A stretch of 64,000 nucleotides of DNA from Amycolatopsis eburnea (GTDB taxonomy: Bacteria > Actinomycetota > Actinomycetes > Mycobacteriales > Pseudonocardiaceae). A model generated the notes under the pieces. The model made no database searches, was not told where the DNA came from, and saw only the letters and a list, made by a program, of their open reading frames with translations. The stretch covers positions 372,001 through 436,000 of the forward strand of contig NZ_RSEC01000063.1 of assembly GCF_003937945.1 (NCBI RefSeq), given 5' to 3'. The position numbers were made by a program, and so were the translations under genes. Numbering within the stretch: the stretch's first letter is position 1; each line of letters begins with the position of its first letter. Of this stretch, positions 31,317-39,412 are shown piece by piece.

Positions 31317-32126
31317 GTGACGACTACGGTGCAGGCGGCCGCGCGGCAGCGGCCGGTGGGTGAGCTGCTGCGGGAGTGGCGGGACCGCCGCCGGATCAGC
31401 CAGCTCGACCTCGCGATCTCGGCGGACATCTCGACCCGCCACCTCAGCTTCGTCGAGACCGGCCGGTCCAAGCCGAGCCGGGACATGGTGCTGCGGCTGG
31501 GCGAGCACCTCGAGGTGCCGCTGCGTGAGCGGAACCGGCTGCTGCTCGCCGCCGGGTACGCGCCCGCCTACACCGAGAACGCCTTGGGGGATCCCGGGAT
31601 GGACGCCGTGCGCCAAGCCGTCCGGCAGCTGCTCGCCGGGCACGAGCCGTACCCCGCCGCCGTCGTCGACCGGAACTGGGACCTCGTGGACGCCAACGCC
31701 AGCATCGGGCTCTTCGTCGCCGGGATCGCGCCCGAGCTGACCACCAACGTGCTGCGCGCGACCCTGCACCCGGACGGCATGGCCCCGCACATCCTGAACC
31801 TGGGGGAGTGGCGCGCCCACCTGCTGGGCCGGCTGCGCCGCCAGGTCGGCCAGACCGCCGACGCCGGGCTCGCCGACCTCCTCGACGAGCTGCGCGGGTA
31901 CCCCTGCGACCAGCCGGTGCCCGAGGTGGAGGTCCCTGGACCGGGTGACATCTTCGTGCCGCTGAGGTTCCGCCACGAGGGCACCGACCTGACGTTCTTC
32001 AGCACGGTGGCCACGTTCGGCACCCCGTTGGACGTCACGGTCGCGGAACTGGTGATCGAGTCGTTCTACCCGGCCGACCCGGTGACGGCGGCGCATCTGC
32101 GCGAGCAGGCCGCGTCGGTGGGATGA
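31317..32126 (+). CDS. XRE-family regulator with MmyB-like ligand domain
   Basis: A 269-residue regulator. The N-terminal HTH is LREWRDRRRISQLDLAISAD, ISTRHLSFVETGRSKPSRDM, then VLRLGEHLEVPLRERNRLLL. The rest matches the MmyB-like ligand-binding domain (AVVDRNWDLVDANASIGLFV, then a hydrophobic core to ITESFYPAD-like VIESFYPAD). Such proteins usually control one divergent enzyme gene; here that is the SnoaL-like gene. Two matching inverted repeats in the shared promoter support autoregulation. Start GTG 31317; no other start gives a full HTH. Confidence 0.88.
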   Translation: MTTTVQAAARQRPVGELLREWRDRRRISQLDLAISADISTRHLSFVETGRSKPSRDMVLRLGEHLEVPLRERNRLLLAAGYAPAYTENALGDPGMDAVRQAVRQLLAGHEPYPAAVVDRNWDLVDANASIGLFVAGIAPELTTNVLRATLHPDGMAPHILNLGEWRAHLLGRLRRQVGQTADAGLADLLDELRGYPCDQPVPEVEVPGPGDIFVPLRFRHEGTDLTFFSTVATFGTPLDVTVAELVIESFYPADPVTAAHLREQAASVG

Positions 32127-32169
32127 TGGGCAGCACCCGCGCAGCATCCGAAGTGAGGATCACCGGTTG

Positions 32170-32949
32170 ATGGCCGTCCCGCCTTCGCTCGCCCTGTCCG
32201 ACGGAGTCCGCATCCCCCAGCTGCTGTTCGGTGTCGCGGGACTGTCCGCGGCCGAAACCGGCCGCGCCGTCCGCATCGCCCTCGACACCGGCTACCGCGG
32301 CATCGACACCACACCCGGCACCGAAGCCGCGGTGGCCACGGCCCTCGCCGCGGCGGACGTACCCCGCCAGGAACTGTTCGTCAGCTTCAAGGTCCCGGCG
32401 CAGGGCTACGACGCCGCCCGCCGCGTCGCCGACCAGGCCCTCGCCGCGCTGCAGCTGGAGCAAGCCGACTTGTGCCTGCTGGACGGCACGAAGGGCGCCT
32501 TCCCTGACACCTGGCGCGCGCTGAACCGCCTGCGTGCCGACGGCCGCGTCCGGGCGATCGGCGTGGCCGGGTTCGGCGTCGCCGAGCTGCGCCGGCTGAT
32601 CGACGCGTCCGGCTCGGTCCCCGCCGTCAACCAGGTCGAGCTGCACCCGTGGCTGCAGCAGCTGCCGCTGCGCGAGTTCCACGCCGAGCGGGGCATCGTG
32701 ACGGCCGCGTCGAGCCCGGCCGCCAACACCGGGTTGCTGGCCGACGAGACGGTCACCGCGCTCGCCGCGAAGTACGGCAAGACGCCGGCCCAGATCGTGC
32801 TCCGCTGGCACCTGCAGGCCGGCACGGTCGCGGTGGCGGCGTCGGCCACCACGACGCGGACGCGCGAGCAGTTCGGGATCTTCGACTTCGAGCTGGCCGA
32901 CGACGACCTCGCCGTGGTGGCCGAGCTCGACAACGGCACGCGCGTCTAG
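32170..32949 (+). CDS. Aldo/keto reductase-fold protein, catalytic residues lost
   Basis: A 259-residue protein that aligns along its whole length with AKR5-type reductases (GYRGIDTTPGTEAAVATAL, PAVNQVELHPWLQQLPLREF, TPAQIVLRWHLQAG, FDFELADDDLAVV). Yet the catalytic tetrad is broken: the Asp of GIDT and the Lys of FVSFKV remain, but the Tyr of the usual AAxYGNE is deleted and the His of the usual LIHWP reads LLDGT. The NADPH-phosphate site IPKS is also changed (VAASAT). It is therefore likely a non-enzymatic or altered protein. It reads convergently into the repeat protein gene (3-base overlap). Confidence 0.85.
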   Translation: MAVPPSLALSDGVRIPQLLFGVAGLSAAETGRAVRIALDTGYRGIDTTPGTEAAVATALAAADVPRQELFVSFKVPAQGYDAARRVADQALAALQLEQADLCLLDGTKGAFPDTWRALNRLRADGRVRAIGVAGFGVAELRRLIDASGSVPAVNQVELHPWLQQLPLREFHAERGIVTAASSPAANTGLLADETVTALAAKYGKTPAQIVLRWHLQAGTVAVAASATTTRTREQFGIFDFELADDDLAVVAELDNGTRV

Positions 32950-34658
32950 GCGGACTTGATCCCGGCGGCGGCGAAGTCGGCCTGCTGGGCGGGCTGTTCG
33001 AGGTACTCGCGGAAGGTCTGGGCGGCGCGCAGGAGGGTGTCGTCGACGCCCTGGCCGGAGAGGCCGATGAACGGGTAGTCCGCGGAACGCGCGTTGGCCA
33101 CCGACTGCGCGGGCGACCCGATCATCTCGGGCTTCTTGGTGGTCAGCTCGCTCACCCAGTACGACGACTCGGGCAGCCACGCGGCCGGGAGCCCGCCGAT
33201 GGAGTCCAGGTTGGCCCGGCCGACCAGCGCGTCGAGCACCTGCGACGACGGCTTGGCCTCGATCATCACGTGCACGCACTGCCCGTGCACGACGGTGGCG
33301 GCCTTGTTCCACCGGTCGGCCGCGGCGGTGAGCGGCTTCTGCACACTCGGCGTGACGACGACCCGCATGTGCGACGTCCCCTGCGAGCAGCTGGCGGCCT
33401 GCGCCTCGGCCCGGTTGTTCAGCTCGCTGTCGGCCCAGTTCCACCCGACGATGCCCAGCCCGATCAGGGCGGCGAGCACCAGGCAGGCGATCGGCCAGGT
33501 GGCGATCCGCCGTCGCGGGGCCTTTTTCCCGACGATCCGGTGGGAGCCGGTCGCTTCGCCCTTGCCGATGGTCCGGTGCGAGCCGGTCCCTTCGCTGCGC
33601 TTCGGCGGGGCGGTGTTTTCGCTGGTCTCGGTGTTTTCGGCGCGCCGCTTGGTGCGGGTGGCGGCGCCGCGGGTGAGGGTGCGGGCCGACCCGGTCGCCT
33701 CGCTCCGCGCGGCGGCGGAGTAGTCGCCTTCGTCGGGCCGGGTGATGACCTCGGTCCGTTCGGCGGCGCTCTCGGCCTGCCGGGCCGCGCGGCGGGAGGC
33801 TGGTTCGCGCCGGGCGGTGATCGGGTAGTTGCCGGACGCTTCACCACGCCGGGAACCGGACGGCTCGTCACGACCGGCGACCGGGTACGCACCGGAGGAC
33901 GCAGTGCGGCCGGCGGCGGGGTAGGCCTCGCCACGGCCGGTGGGGGGCTGCGAACCGGACCGCTCGCCTGGGCCCGCGGCCGGGGCGGCGCCGCCGGCCT
34001 GGCCGCGCCCGGCGGCCGGGTAGGAGCCGGAGGTCTCGCTGCGCCCGGTTACGGGGTAGGAGCCGGAAGCTTCACCTCGGCCGGTGGCGGGGTAGGAGCC
34101 GGAGGTCTCGCTGCGCCCGGTTACGGGGTAGGAGCCGGAAGTCTCACCTCGGCCGGTGGCGGGGTAGGAGCCGGAGGTCTCGCTGCGCCCGGTTACGGGG
34201 TAGGAGCCGGAAGTCTCACCTCGGCCGGTGGCGGGGTAGGAGCCCGAAGCCTCACCGCGCCCGGCGGCCGGGTAGGAGCCGGAGGTCTCGCCGCGACCGG
34301 CAACGGGGTAGGAGCCCGAAGCCTCACCGCGACGCGTGACCGGATAGGAGCCAGAAGCCTCGCCGCGCCCGACGACCGGGTACGAACCAGACCGCTCACC
34401 ACGCCCCGCGGCCGGATGCCCACCGCTCGCCTCGCCACGGCCCACCACGGGATACGAACCGGAAGCCTCACCGCGGCCGGGAGCCCGCGACGTACCGGTG
34501 GGGCGCCCCGCGATCCCGAACGCCTCCGAGATGGAGCTGCGCTTCGGCGTCCGGAAAGCGCCGGAAGCCTCGCTGCGGCCCTCGGCCGGCTGTGCACCGG
34601 ACGAAGTGCGGTCGTGAGGGTGCGGCACCGGCTCCTCGTCCCGGTAGTGTCGCCCCAT
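32946..34658 (-). CDS. Membrane protein with 12-residue tandem repeats and substrate-binding-like domain
   Basis: A 570-residue protein in three parts: a long hydrophilic cytosolic N-terminal region of repeated GRGEASGSYPVT-like units (thirteen near-perfect 12-residue copies, then degenerate ones), a basic stretch, one membrane segment (TWPIACLVLAALIGLGIVGW, about residue 405), and an external domain of about 150 residues resembling part of an extracellular solute-binding protein (PLTAAADRWNKAATVV, VLDALVGRANLDSIGGLPAA). ATG 34658 follows GAAAGGATG. The repeat is rich in Ser/Thr/Tyr next to Glu and Arg, so it could be a kinase target or a scaffold. Function unknown. Confidence 0.75.
   Translation of the reverse strand: MGRHYRDEEPVPHPHDRTSSGAQPAEGRSEASGAFRTPKRSSISEAFGIAGRPTGTSRAPGRGEASGSYPVVGRGEASGGHPAAGRGERSGSYPVVGRGEASGSYPVTRRGEASGSYPVAGRGETSGSYPAAGRGEASGSYPATGRGETSGSYPVTGRSETSGSYPATGRGETSGSYPVTGRSETSGSYPATGRGEASGSYPVTGRSETSGSYPAAGRGQAGGAAPAAGPGERSGSQPPTGRGEAYPAAGRTASSGAYPVAGRDEPSGSRRGEASGNYPITARREPASRRAARQAESAAERTEVITRPDEGDYSAAARSEATGSARTLTRGAATRTKRRAENTETSENTAPPKRSEGTGSHRTIGKGEATGSHRIVGKKAPRRRIATWPIACLVLAALIGLGIVGWNWADSELNNRAEAQAASCSQGTSHMRVVVTPSVQKPLTAAADRWNKAATVVHGQCVHVMIEAKPSSQVLDALVGRANLDSIGGLPAAWLPESSYWVSELTTKKPEMIGSPAQSVANARSADYPFIGLSGQGVDDTLLRAAQTFREYLEQPAQQADFAAAGIKSA
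33816..34479 (-). repeat. 36-bp coding tandem repeat (GRGEASGSYPVT units)
   Basis: About nineteen units of about 12 residues; the first thirteen keep a strict 36-base period. The consensus alternates GRGE(A/T)SGSYP(V/A)T and GRSETSGSYPAT, suggesting duplication in blocks of two. Later units are degenerate or shortened (GRGEAYPAA, RRGEASGNYPIT). Confidence 0.9.
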
Positions 34659-34775
34659 CGTCATCCTTTCGGGGGTGAGCGCATGCCAAGCACGCACTGC
34701 GATGCAACCAAACCGTTATCACCCTAACAGGTGAGTATCGGCGAGAGAATAATCTGACTCACAGTTGCGCGTACT

Positions 34776-35657
34776 TCAGGGGGCTCCCCTGACCAGGCGA
34801 TGGCAATGCGCAATCAGGCGATGACGGACCGGTGCCGCCCGGCGGGCGAACGACGCCTGGGACCGGGCGTATTCGGCCCTTCCTTCCGCCGTCTCGATCC
34901 GCACCGGCGGGTAGCCGAGCGCGGCCAGGTCGTACGGGCTCGCCCGCATGTCGAGCTCGCGGATCTCCACCGCCAGCTCGAAGCAGTCCGCCACCAGTTC
35001 GGCCGGCACGAACGGGTCCAGCTTGTACGCCCACTTGAACAGATCCATGTTCGCGTGCAGGCACCCGGGCTGCTCGAAGGAGATCTGCGTCTCCCTCGAC
35101 GGCGTCAGCTCGTTCCGCGGCCGCGCCGGGCCGGTGAAGAAGCGGAACGCGTCGAAGTGCCCGCAGCGGATGTCGAGCGACTCCACGACGGCGTCGGTGC
35201 CCGCCGAGCCCAGCCGCAGCGGCACCTGGTCGTGTCGCACCGAGTCCGCCGGCTCGCGGTACACCATCGCCCACTCGTGCAGCCCGAAGCAGCTCAGCCG
35301 CGGCGCGCGGGACGCCGTCGCGGTCAGCAGGGCCAGGACGAACTCCGCCGTCCGGGCCTTCCCCGGGGTGAACCCCTCGGGATCGAGCATGACGCCGTCG
35401 GCCGTCTCGACGTAGCCCTTGCGGTCCAGGAAACGCCGCGCCGCGGGCCCGGCGAGCGCGACGCCGGGCCCGGGCTGCCACCGCTGCAGGTGGGACGGCC
35501 GGTACGAGTAGTACGTGAACAGGAAGTCCAGCACCGGGTGCTTCTCGCCGCGCGAGCGGCGCTCCTGGTGCGGAACGGTCCACCGCCGCATCCGCTCGGC
35601 GTGCGCCGCCTCCCGGGCCAGCCAGTCCGGTTCGGCGAGCACTTCGACCGCCGTCAT
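34776..35657 (-). CDS. Conserved actinobacterial protein (often labelled 3-methyladenine DNA glycosylase)
   Basis: A 293-residue protein starting LAEPDWLAREAAHAERMRRW, with HPVLDFLFTYYSYRPSHLQR, SCFGLHEWAMVYREPADSVR and CLHANMDLFKWAYKLDPFVP. I recognise it as a family of actinobacterial proteins usually labelled 3-methyladenine DNA glycosylase, but I see no helix-hairpin-helix or other glycosylase motif, so that name is doubtful. Many His, Arg and Trp residues are conserved-looking. The ATG overlaps the stop of the upstream CNNM-type gene (ATGA), so it is the last gene of that operon. Confidence 0.7.
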   Translation of the reverse strand: MTAVEVLAEPDWLAREAAHAERMRRWTVPHQERRSRGEKHPVLDFLFTYYSYRPSHLQRWQPGPGVALAGPAARRFLDRKGYVETADGVMLDPEGFTPGKARTAEFVLALLTATASRAPRLSCFGLHEWAMVYREPADSVRHDQVPLRLGSAGTDAVVESLDIRCGHFDAFRFFTGPARPRNELTPSRETQISFEQPGCLHANMDLFKWAYKLDPFVPAELVADCFELAVEIRELDMRASPYDLAALGYPPVRIETAEGRAEYARSQASFARRAAPVRHRLIAHCHRLVRGAP

Positions 35658-36697
35658 GCGCCCACGTGCGTGCCGTCGCGGACCGTGCCCACGTACTCCT
35701 CCACGAGGTCCTCGAGCGCGACGACGCCGACGGCGTTGCCGCTGGTGTCAAGGGCGCGTGCCAGGTGGCTGCCTTCCTTGCGCATCGCCGACAGGGCGAC
35801 GTCGAGGCGGGCGTCCGCGCGCAGCTCCGTGAGCGGGCGGGTCTTGCCGGGCGGCACGATCGTCGCCGGGTCCTGCCCGGCCAGGTCGAGGACGTCCTTG
35901 ACGTGGATGTAGCCGGTCAGGCTCCCATCGTCGGTGCAGACCGGGAAGCGCGAGAAGCCGGTCGAGGACACCGCCAGCTCGACGTCGCCGAGGGTCGGCC
36001 CGCACGGCAGCGTGGTCAGCTCGGCGGTGGGCACCAGCACGTCCGCGACGGTCTTCTGCACCGAAGACAGCGTCTGCGCGAGCCGCCGGTGCTCGGACTG
36101 GTCGAGCAGGCCCTCCCGGCGCGACTCGCTGAGCAGCTCGGCCAGCTCGTCGGAGGTGTAGGCGGTCTCCAGCTCGTCCTTCGGCTCGACCTTCACCGCG
36201 CGCAGCAGCGAGTTCGCGACGAAGTTCAGCAGCCAGATGAACGGGTTGGCCAGCTTCACCCAGGCGACGTGCACCGGGACCAGCCACAGCGCGAGCCGCT
36301 CGGGCTCGGCGATCGCGAGGTTCTTCGGCACCATCTCGCCGATCAGCACGTGCAGCACCGTGATGAACGCCAGCGCGATGGCGAACGAGACCGCGTGCAG
36401 CAGCGCCTCGGGCAGGCCCAGCAGGTCGAAGAACGCCGAGAGCCGGTGCGCGATCGCGGGCTCGCCGAGGCGGCCGAGCAGCAGCGAGCAGATGGTGATG
36501 CCCAGCTGCGCGCCGGCCAGCATCAGCGAGACGTGCTTGCTCGCGTTGATGACGATCTTCGCGCGCGTCTTGCCCTGTTCCAGGAGTGCCTCGAGCCTGT
36601 CCCGCCGGGAGGAGATCAAGGTGAACTCCGCGCCGACGAAGAAGGCGTTGGCCAGCAGCAGGACCACGACGAGGGCGATGTTCAGCCAGTCGCTCAC
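35654..36697 (-). CDS. CNNM/CorC-type membrane protein (hemolysin family), short form
   Basis: A 347-residue protein with an N-terminal DUF21/CNNM membrane domain (about four segments; AGAQLGITICSLLLGRLGEP, IGEMVPKNLAIAEPERLALW) and two CBS domains (VLVPTAELTTLPCGPTLGDV, TGYIHVKDVLDLAGQDP). The C-terminal CorC_HlyC domain seen in the partner gene is missing; the protein ends after the second CBS motif. Family members act in magnesium or cobalt transport, some as exporters. It is coupled to the upstream paralogue (GTGA overlap), so the two may form a hetero-oligomer. A toxin role (hemolysin) is unlikely. Confidence 0.88.
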   Translation of the reverse strand: MSDWLNIALVVVLLLANAFFVGAEFTLISSRRDRLEALLEQGKTRAKIVINASKHVSLMLAGAQLGITICSLLLGRLGEPAIAHRLSAFFDLLGLPEALLHAVSFAIALAFITVLHVLIGEMVPKNLAIAEPERLALWLVPVHVAWVKLANPFIWLLNFVANSLLRAVKVEPKDELETAYTSDELAELLSESRREGLLDQSEHRRLAQTLSSVQKTVADVLVPTAELTTLPCGPTLGDVELAVSSTGFSRFPVCTDDGSLTGYIHVKDVLDLAGQDPATIVPPGKTRPLTELRADARLDVALSAMRKEGSHLARALDTSGNAVGVVALEDLVEEYVGTVRDGTHVGA

Positions 36698-38040
36698 GAG
36701 ACCACCTCGGCTACCGGGGCTTCGGTGGGGACGCGGACCGGGGCCACTTCGACCTCGGCGATCCGACGCTTGTCCATGGTGGTGACGGTGAGCCGCCAGC
36801 CGTCGACGTCCGCGGCGTCACCCTCGGCGGGGATCTTGCCCAGCCGCTCGAGGATCAGCCCGGCGATGGTTTCGTAGTCGCCGTCCGGCATCCGGAACCC
36901 GGTGACGTCGGTGACCTCGTCCGGGCGCAGCTGGCCGGACACCAGCCAGCTGTCGCTGCCGACCTGCTGCGACGCCGGTGCCTCGCGGTCGTCGTGCTCG
37001 TCGCGGACGTCGCCGATGATCTCCTCGACGACGTCCTCCAGGGTGACCAGCCCGGCCGTGCCGCCGTACTCGTCGACGACGATCGCCAGCTGGAAGCGGG
37101 AGTCGCGCAGCCGGTTGAGGAGGTCGTCGCCGGGCAGGGACTCGGGCACGGTCGGCACCGGCCGCATCACCGAGCCGATCGGCACGGCCGCGCGTTCCGC
37201 GGCCGAGACGGCGAAGGCCTGCTTGACGTGCACGGCGCCGCGCACGTCGTCGAGGTCCTCGGCGTGCACCGGGAACCGCGAGAAGCCGGTGCGGCGCGAG
37301 AGCTCGATGAGGTCCTCGACGGTGTCGTCGACGCTGAGCGATTCGAGCTGCACGCGGGGCGTCATCAGCTCCTCCGCGGTGCGCTCGCCGAACCGCAGCG
37401 AACGGTCCAGCAGCTCCGCGGTGTTCGTGTCGAGCGTGCCGCTCTCGGCGCTGGACCGCACGATCGAGCCCAGCTCCTGCGGCGAGCGCGCGGACCGCAG
37501 CTCTTCCTGCGGTTCGACGCCGAACTTGCGGACCAGGAAGTTCGCGCTGTTGTTCATCAGCGTGATGAGCCAGCGGAACAGCGCCGAGAACCGCGAGTGG
37601 TACCCGGCGACCGCGCGCGCGGTCGGCAGCGGCCGGGCGATGGCGAGGTTCTTCGGCACCATCTCGCCGAGGATCATCGACAGCGAGGTCGCCAGGACCA
37701 GGGCGAGCACGATCGACGCACCCGAGGCGAACCCGGCCGGGAGCCCGACGCCGGTGAGCAGCGGCCGGACGAGCTCGCCGATCAGCGGCTCCGCCAGGTA
37801 ACCGGTGACCAGCGTGGTGAGCGTGATCGCGACCTGGGCGCCGGAGAGCTGGAACGAGAGCGTCCGGTGTGCCTTTTGGACGGTCAGGGCCCGGCGGTCG
37901 CCGACCTGGCGCACGTTGGCGTCGACGGTGCTGCGTTCCAGCGCGGTCAGCGAGAACTCGGCCGCGACGGCGAGCCCGGTGCCGACGGTCAGCAGCACGA
38001 AGAGGAGGACGCCGAGCACGGCGAAGAGGATCTGGATCAT
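36694..38040 (-). CDS. CNNM/CorC-type membrane protein (hemolysin family), full form
   Basis: A 448-residue protein with a DUF21/CNNM domain (SGAQVAITLTTLVTGYLAEP, LGEMVPKNLAIARPLPTARA), two CBS domains (MTPRVQLESLSVDDTVEDLI, RGAVHVKQAFAVS), an acidic linker (GGTAGLVTLEDVVEEIIGDV is the conserved pre-linker motif), and a C-terminal CorC_HlyC domain (SGQLRPDEVTDVTGFRMPDG, YETIAGLILERLGKIP). Likely role in divalent cation, especially magnesium, handling, with CBS domains sensing Mg-ATP. It heads a three-gene operon with its shorter paralogue and the 34776-35657 gene. The MgtC-family gene at 52 kb is another possible magnesium link. Confidence 0.9.
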   Translation of the reverse strand: MIQILFAVLGVLLFVLLTVGTGLAVAAEFSLTALERSTVDANVRQVGDRRALTVQKAHRTLSFQLSGAQVAITLTTLVTGYLAEPLIGELVRPLLTGVGLPAGFASGASIVLALVLATSLSMILGEMVPKNLAIARPLPTARAVAGYHSRFSALFRWLITLMNNSANFLVRKFGVEPQEELRSARSPQELGSIVRSSAESGTLDTNTAELLDRSLRFGERTAEELMTPRVQLESLSVDDTVEDLIELSRRTGFSRFPVHAEDLDDVRGAVHVKQAFAVSAAERAAVPIGSVMRPVPTVPESLPGDDLLNRLRDSRFQLAIVVDEYGGTAGLVTLEDVVEEIIGDVRDEHDDREAPASQQVGSDSWLVSGQLRPDEVTDVTGFRMPDGDYETIAGLILERLGKIPAEGDAADVDGWRLTVTTMDKRRIAEVEVAPVRVPTEAPVAEVVS

Positions 38041-38093
38041 CCCGCACCCGCCAGCGTGGCGGCGGGGGGAGAACCTATCGGACAGCCGGGTCG

Positions 38094-38124
38094 GTCACCC
38101 GGCCCGGTACTGTCACCGGGTGAC
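38094..38124. terminator. Inverted repeat between acnR and the CNNM operon
   Basis: GTCACCCGG (38094-38102) and CCGGGTGAC (38116-38124) form a 9-bp stem with a 13-base loop, downstream of acnR and upstream of the next minus-strand operon. It may end the acnR transcript; an operator is the alternative. Confidence 0.4.
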
Positions 38125-38242
38125 TGCGCTGCGCGCACGAAACGGTCACTCCTAGCAAGAAATCGGTGTGTACTGCGATTATGCGGACAATCTTAACGTG
38201 TCCTTCGCGGTCACCGCTGGCGATATCGGTGTGTCGGACAGC

Positions 38243-38824
38243 TCAGGCCGTCGTCTGGCGGTGCCGCCGCACGGTCTCCTCGACGAGGTCGAGCACCGGC
38301 CCCAGCCCGGCGGCGGGCAGGCCCATCGCCAGGTGGGACACGAGGCCTTCGAGGACGAGCTCGAGGAAGGCGGTCAGGACGTCGACGTCGACGTCGTCGC
38401 GCAGGTTCCCGGCGTCGCGCTGGCGCAGCAGCCGCAGCCGGGTCGCGGTGGTGAGCTGCTCGGAGCGCTCGGCCCAGCGGCCCCGGAACTCGGGATCGGT
38501 GCGCAGCCGGCGGCTCACCTCGAGCCGCGTCCCGAGCCAGTCGGCCGGGTGGTCGCCCCCGGCGAGCAGGTCGCGCATCACCTGCACGAGCCCCTGCTCG
38601 GCCACGACGTCCGCCATCCGGACGGCGTCGTCCTCGGCGAGGGCGAGGAAGAGCGACTCCTTGTCGCGGAAGTGGTGGAAAATGGCCCCGCGCGACAGCC
38701 CGGTGGCTTCCTCCAGCCGCCGGACTGTGGCACCTTCGTAGCCGTAGCGCGCGAAGCAGACGCGCGAGCCGTCGAGGATCTGGCGCCGGCGTGCGTCGAG
38801 GTGATCCTGGCTTACGCGTGGCAT
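38243..38824 (-). CDS. acnR: TetR-type aconitase repressor AcnR
   Basis: A 193-residue TetR protein strongly like corynebacterial AcnR: CFARYGYEGATVRRLEEATG, LSRGAIFHHFRDKESLFLAL, then AEDDAVRMADVVAEQGLVQV and TFLEL-like LTAFLELVLEGLVSHLAMG. AcnR represses aconitase (acn) in relatives and is usually next to it; here acn is 14 kb away in the same orientation. I chose ATG 38824; the frame continues upstream through a sequence better explained as an operator. A site matching the AcnR consensus lies 38 bases upstream, and another overlaps the acn promoter. Confidence 0.9.
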   Translation of the reverse strand: MPRVSQDHLDARRRQILDGSRVCFARYGYEGATVRRLEEATGLSRGAIFHHFRDKESLFLALAEDDAVRMADVVAEQGLVQVMRDLLAGGDHPADWLGTRLEVSRRLRTDPEFRGRWAERSEQLTTATRLRLLRQRDAGNLRDDVDVDVLTAFLELVLEGLVSHLAMGLPAAGLGPVLDLVEETVRRHRQTTA

Positions 38825-38861
38825 CCTGAAATCCTGACACCGGGGACCGGAGTTTCGCAAT

Positions 38862-38877
38862 CCGTACGTACGTACTG
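38862..38877. promoter_or_regulatory. Putative AcnR operator upstream of acnR
   Basis: On the minus strand this reads CAGTACGTACGTACGG, which fits the recalled AcnR consensus CAGNACnnncGTACTG with one mismatch. It begins 38 bases before the acnR start, suggesting autoregulation. Confidence 0.7.
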
Positions 38878-39010
38878 TGACCCGGAGTGCGCGGGAACCG
38901 GATCGTCACCCTCATCGTCTGAACGTTGCGGCGATTCGCTGACACGGAGTGAGACGGTTGGCTAGTCTTTGCCACATCACGGTGGGTGAACTGAGGGGAA
39001 GGTGCTGGTC

Positions 39011-39412
39011 GTGATCATCGGCGAAGCCGGACAGGCGGTCCAGGCGGTTTGGGGTGGCGACATCCTGGGCGAGCGAGGCCGCGTCTACGGCGGCGGTGGC
39101 GGCGGGGGTGGCCAGTTCAAGATGGACCCCGAGGAGCTCGCCTCGGTGATCGGCCTCTGGGAAGACGAGCTGGACAAGATCGTCAAGGACGGCGACAAGA
39201 TCCAGCTGATCAGCAACCTGGTCCAGGCACCCGGCAAGGACGCGGTCAGCGGCGGCTACGCGTCGACGACGATCGACTCCATCACCGCCCTGCAGACGCA
39301 GAACGACTCGATGCGCAAGTACGTCCAGGGCTACATCAAGAAGCTCAAGGAAGCGCAGACCAAGACGGTCGCCACCGACCAGGGCATGGCCGACCCCTTC
39401 CGGACGGTGTGA
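39011..39412 (+). CDS. Small ESX-cluster protein, unknown
   Basis: A 133-residue protein with an N-terminal Gly run (YGGGGGGGGQFKMDPEELAS) and a helical C-terminal part (VIGLWEDELDKIVKDGDKIQ, ITALQTQNDSMRKYVQGYIK). It resembles the small helical proteins found beside type VII secretion genes in Pseudonocardiaceae. GTG 39011 has GGGGAAGG 8 bases upstream; GTG 39002 is an alternative. First gene of a probable operon with the DUF3558 lipoprotein, PPE-like protein and EspG. A -10-like TAGTCT at 38963-38968 could serve it. Confidence 0.72.
   Translation: MIIGEAGQAVQAVWGGDILGERGRVYGGGGGGGGQFKMDPEELASVIGLWEDELDKIVKDGDKIQLISNLVQAPGKDAVSGGYASTTIDSITALQTQNDSMRKYVQGYIKKLKEAQTKTVATDQGMADPFRTV

Noticed and set aside
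33816..34479. CRISPR-like array
   Set aside because: The 36-bp periodicity is a coding repeat without unique spacers, and no cas gene is present.
34776..35657. Call as a true 3-methyladenine DNA glycosylase
   Set aside because: No helix-hairpin-helix or catalytic glycosylase motif is visible, so only the inherited family label was noted.
38825..38860. N-terminal extension of AcnR to 38860
   Set aside because: It would place the start directly at the AcnR-like operator; ATG 38824 gives the normal protein length.
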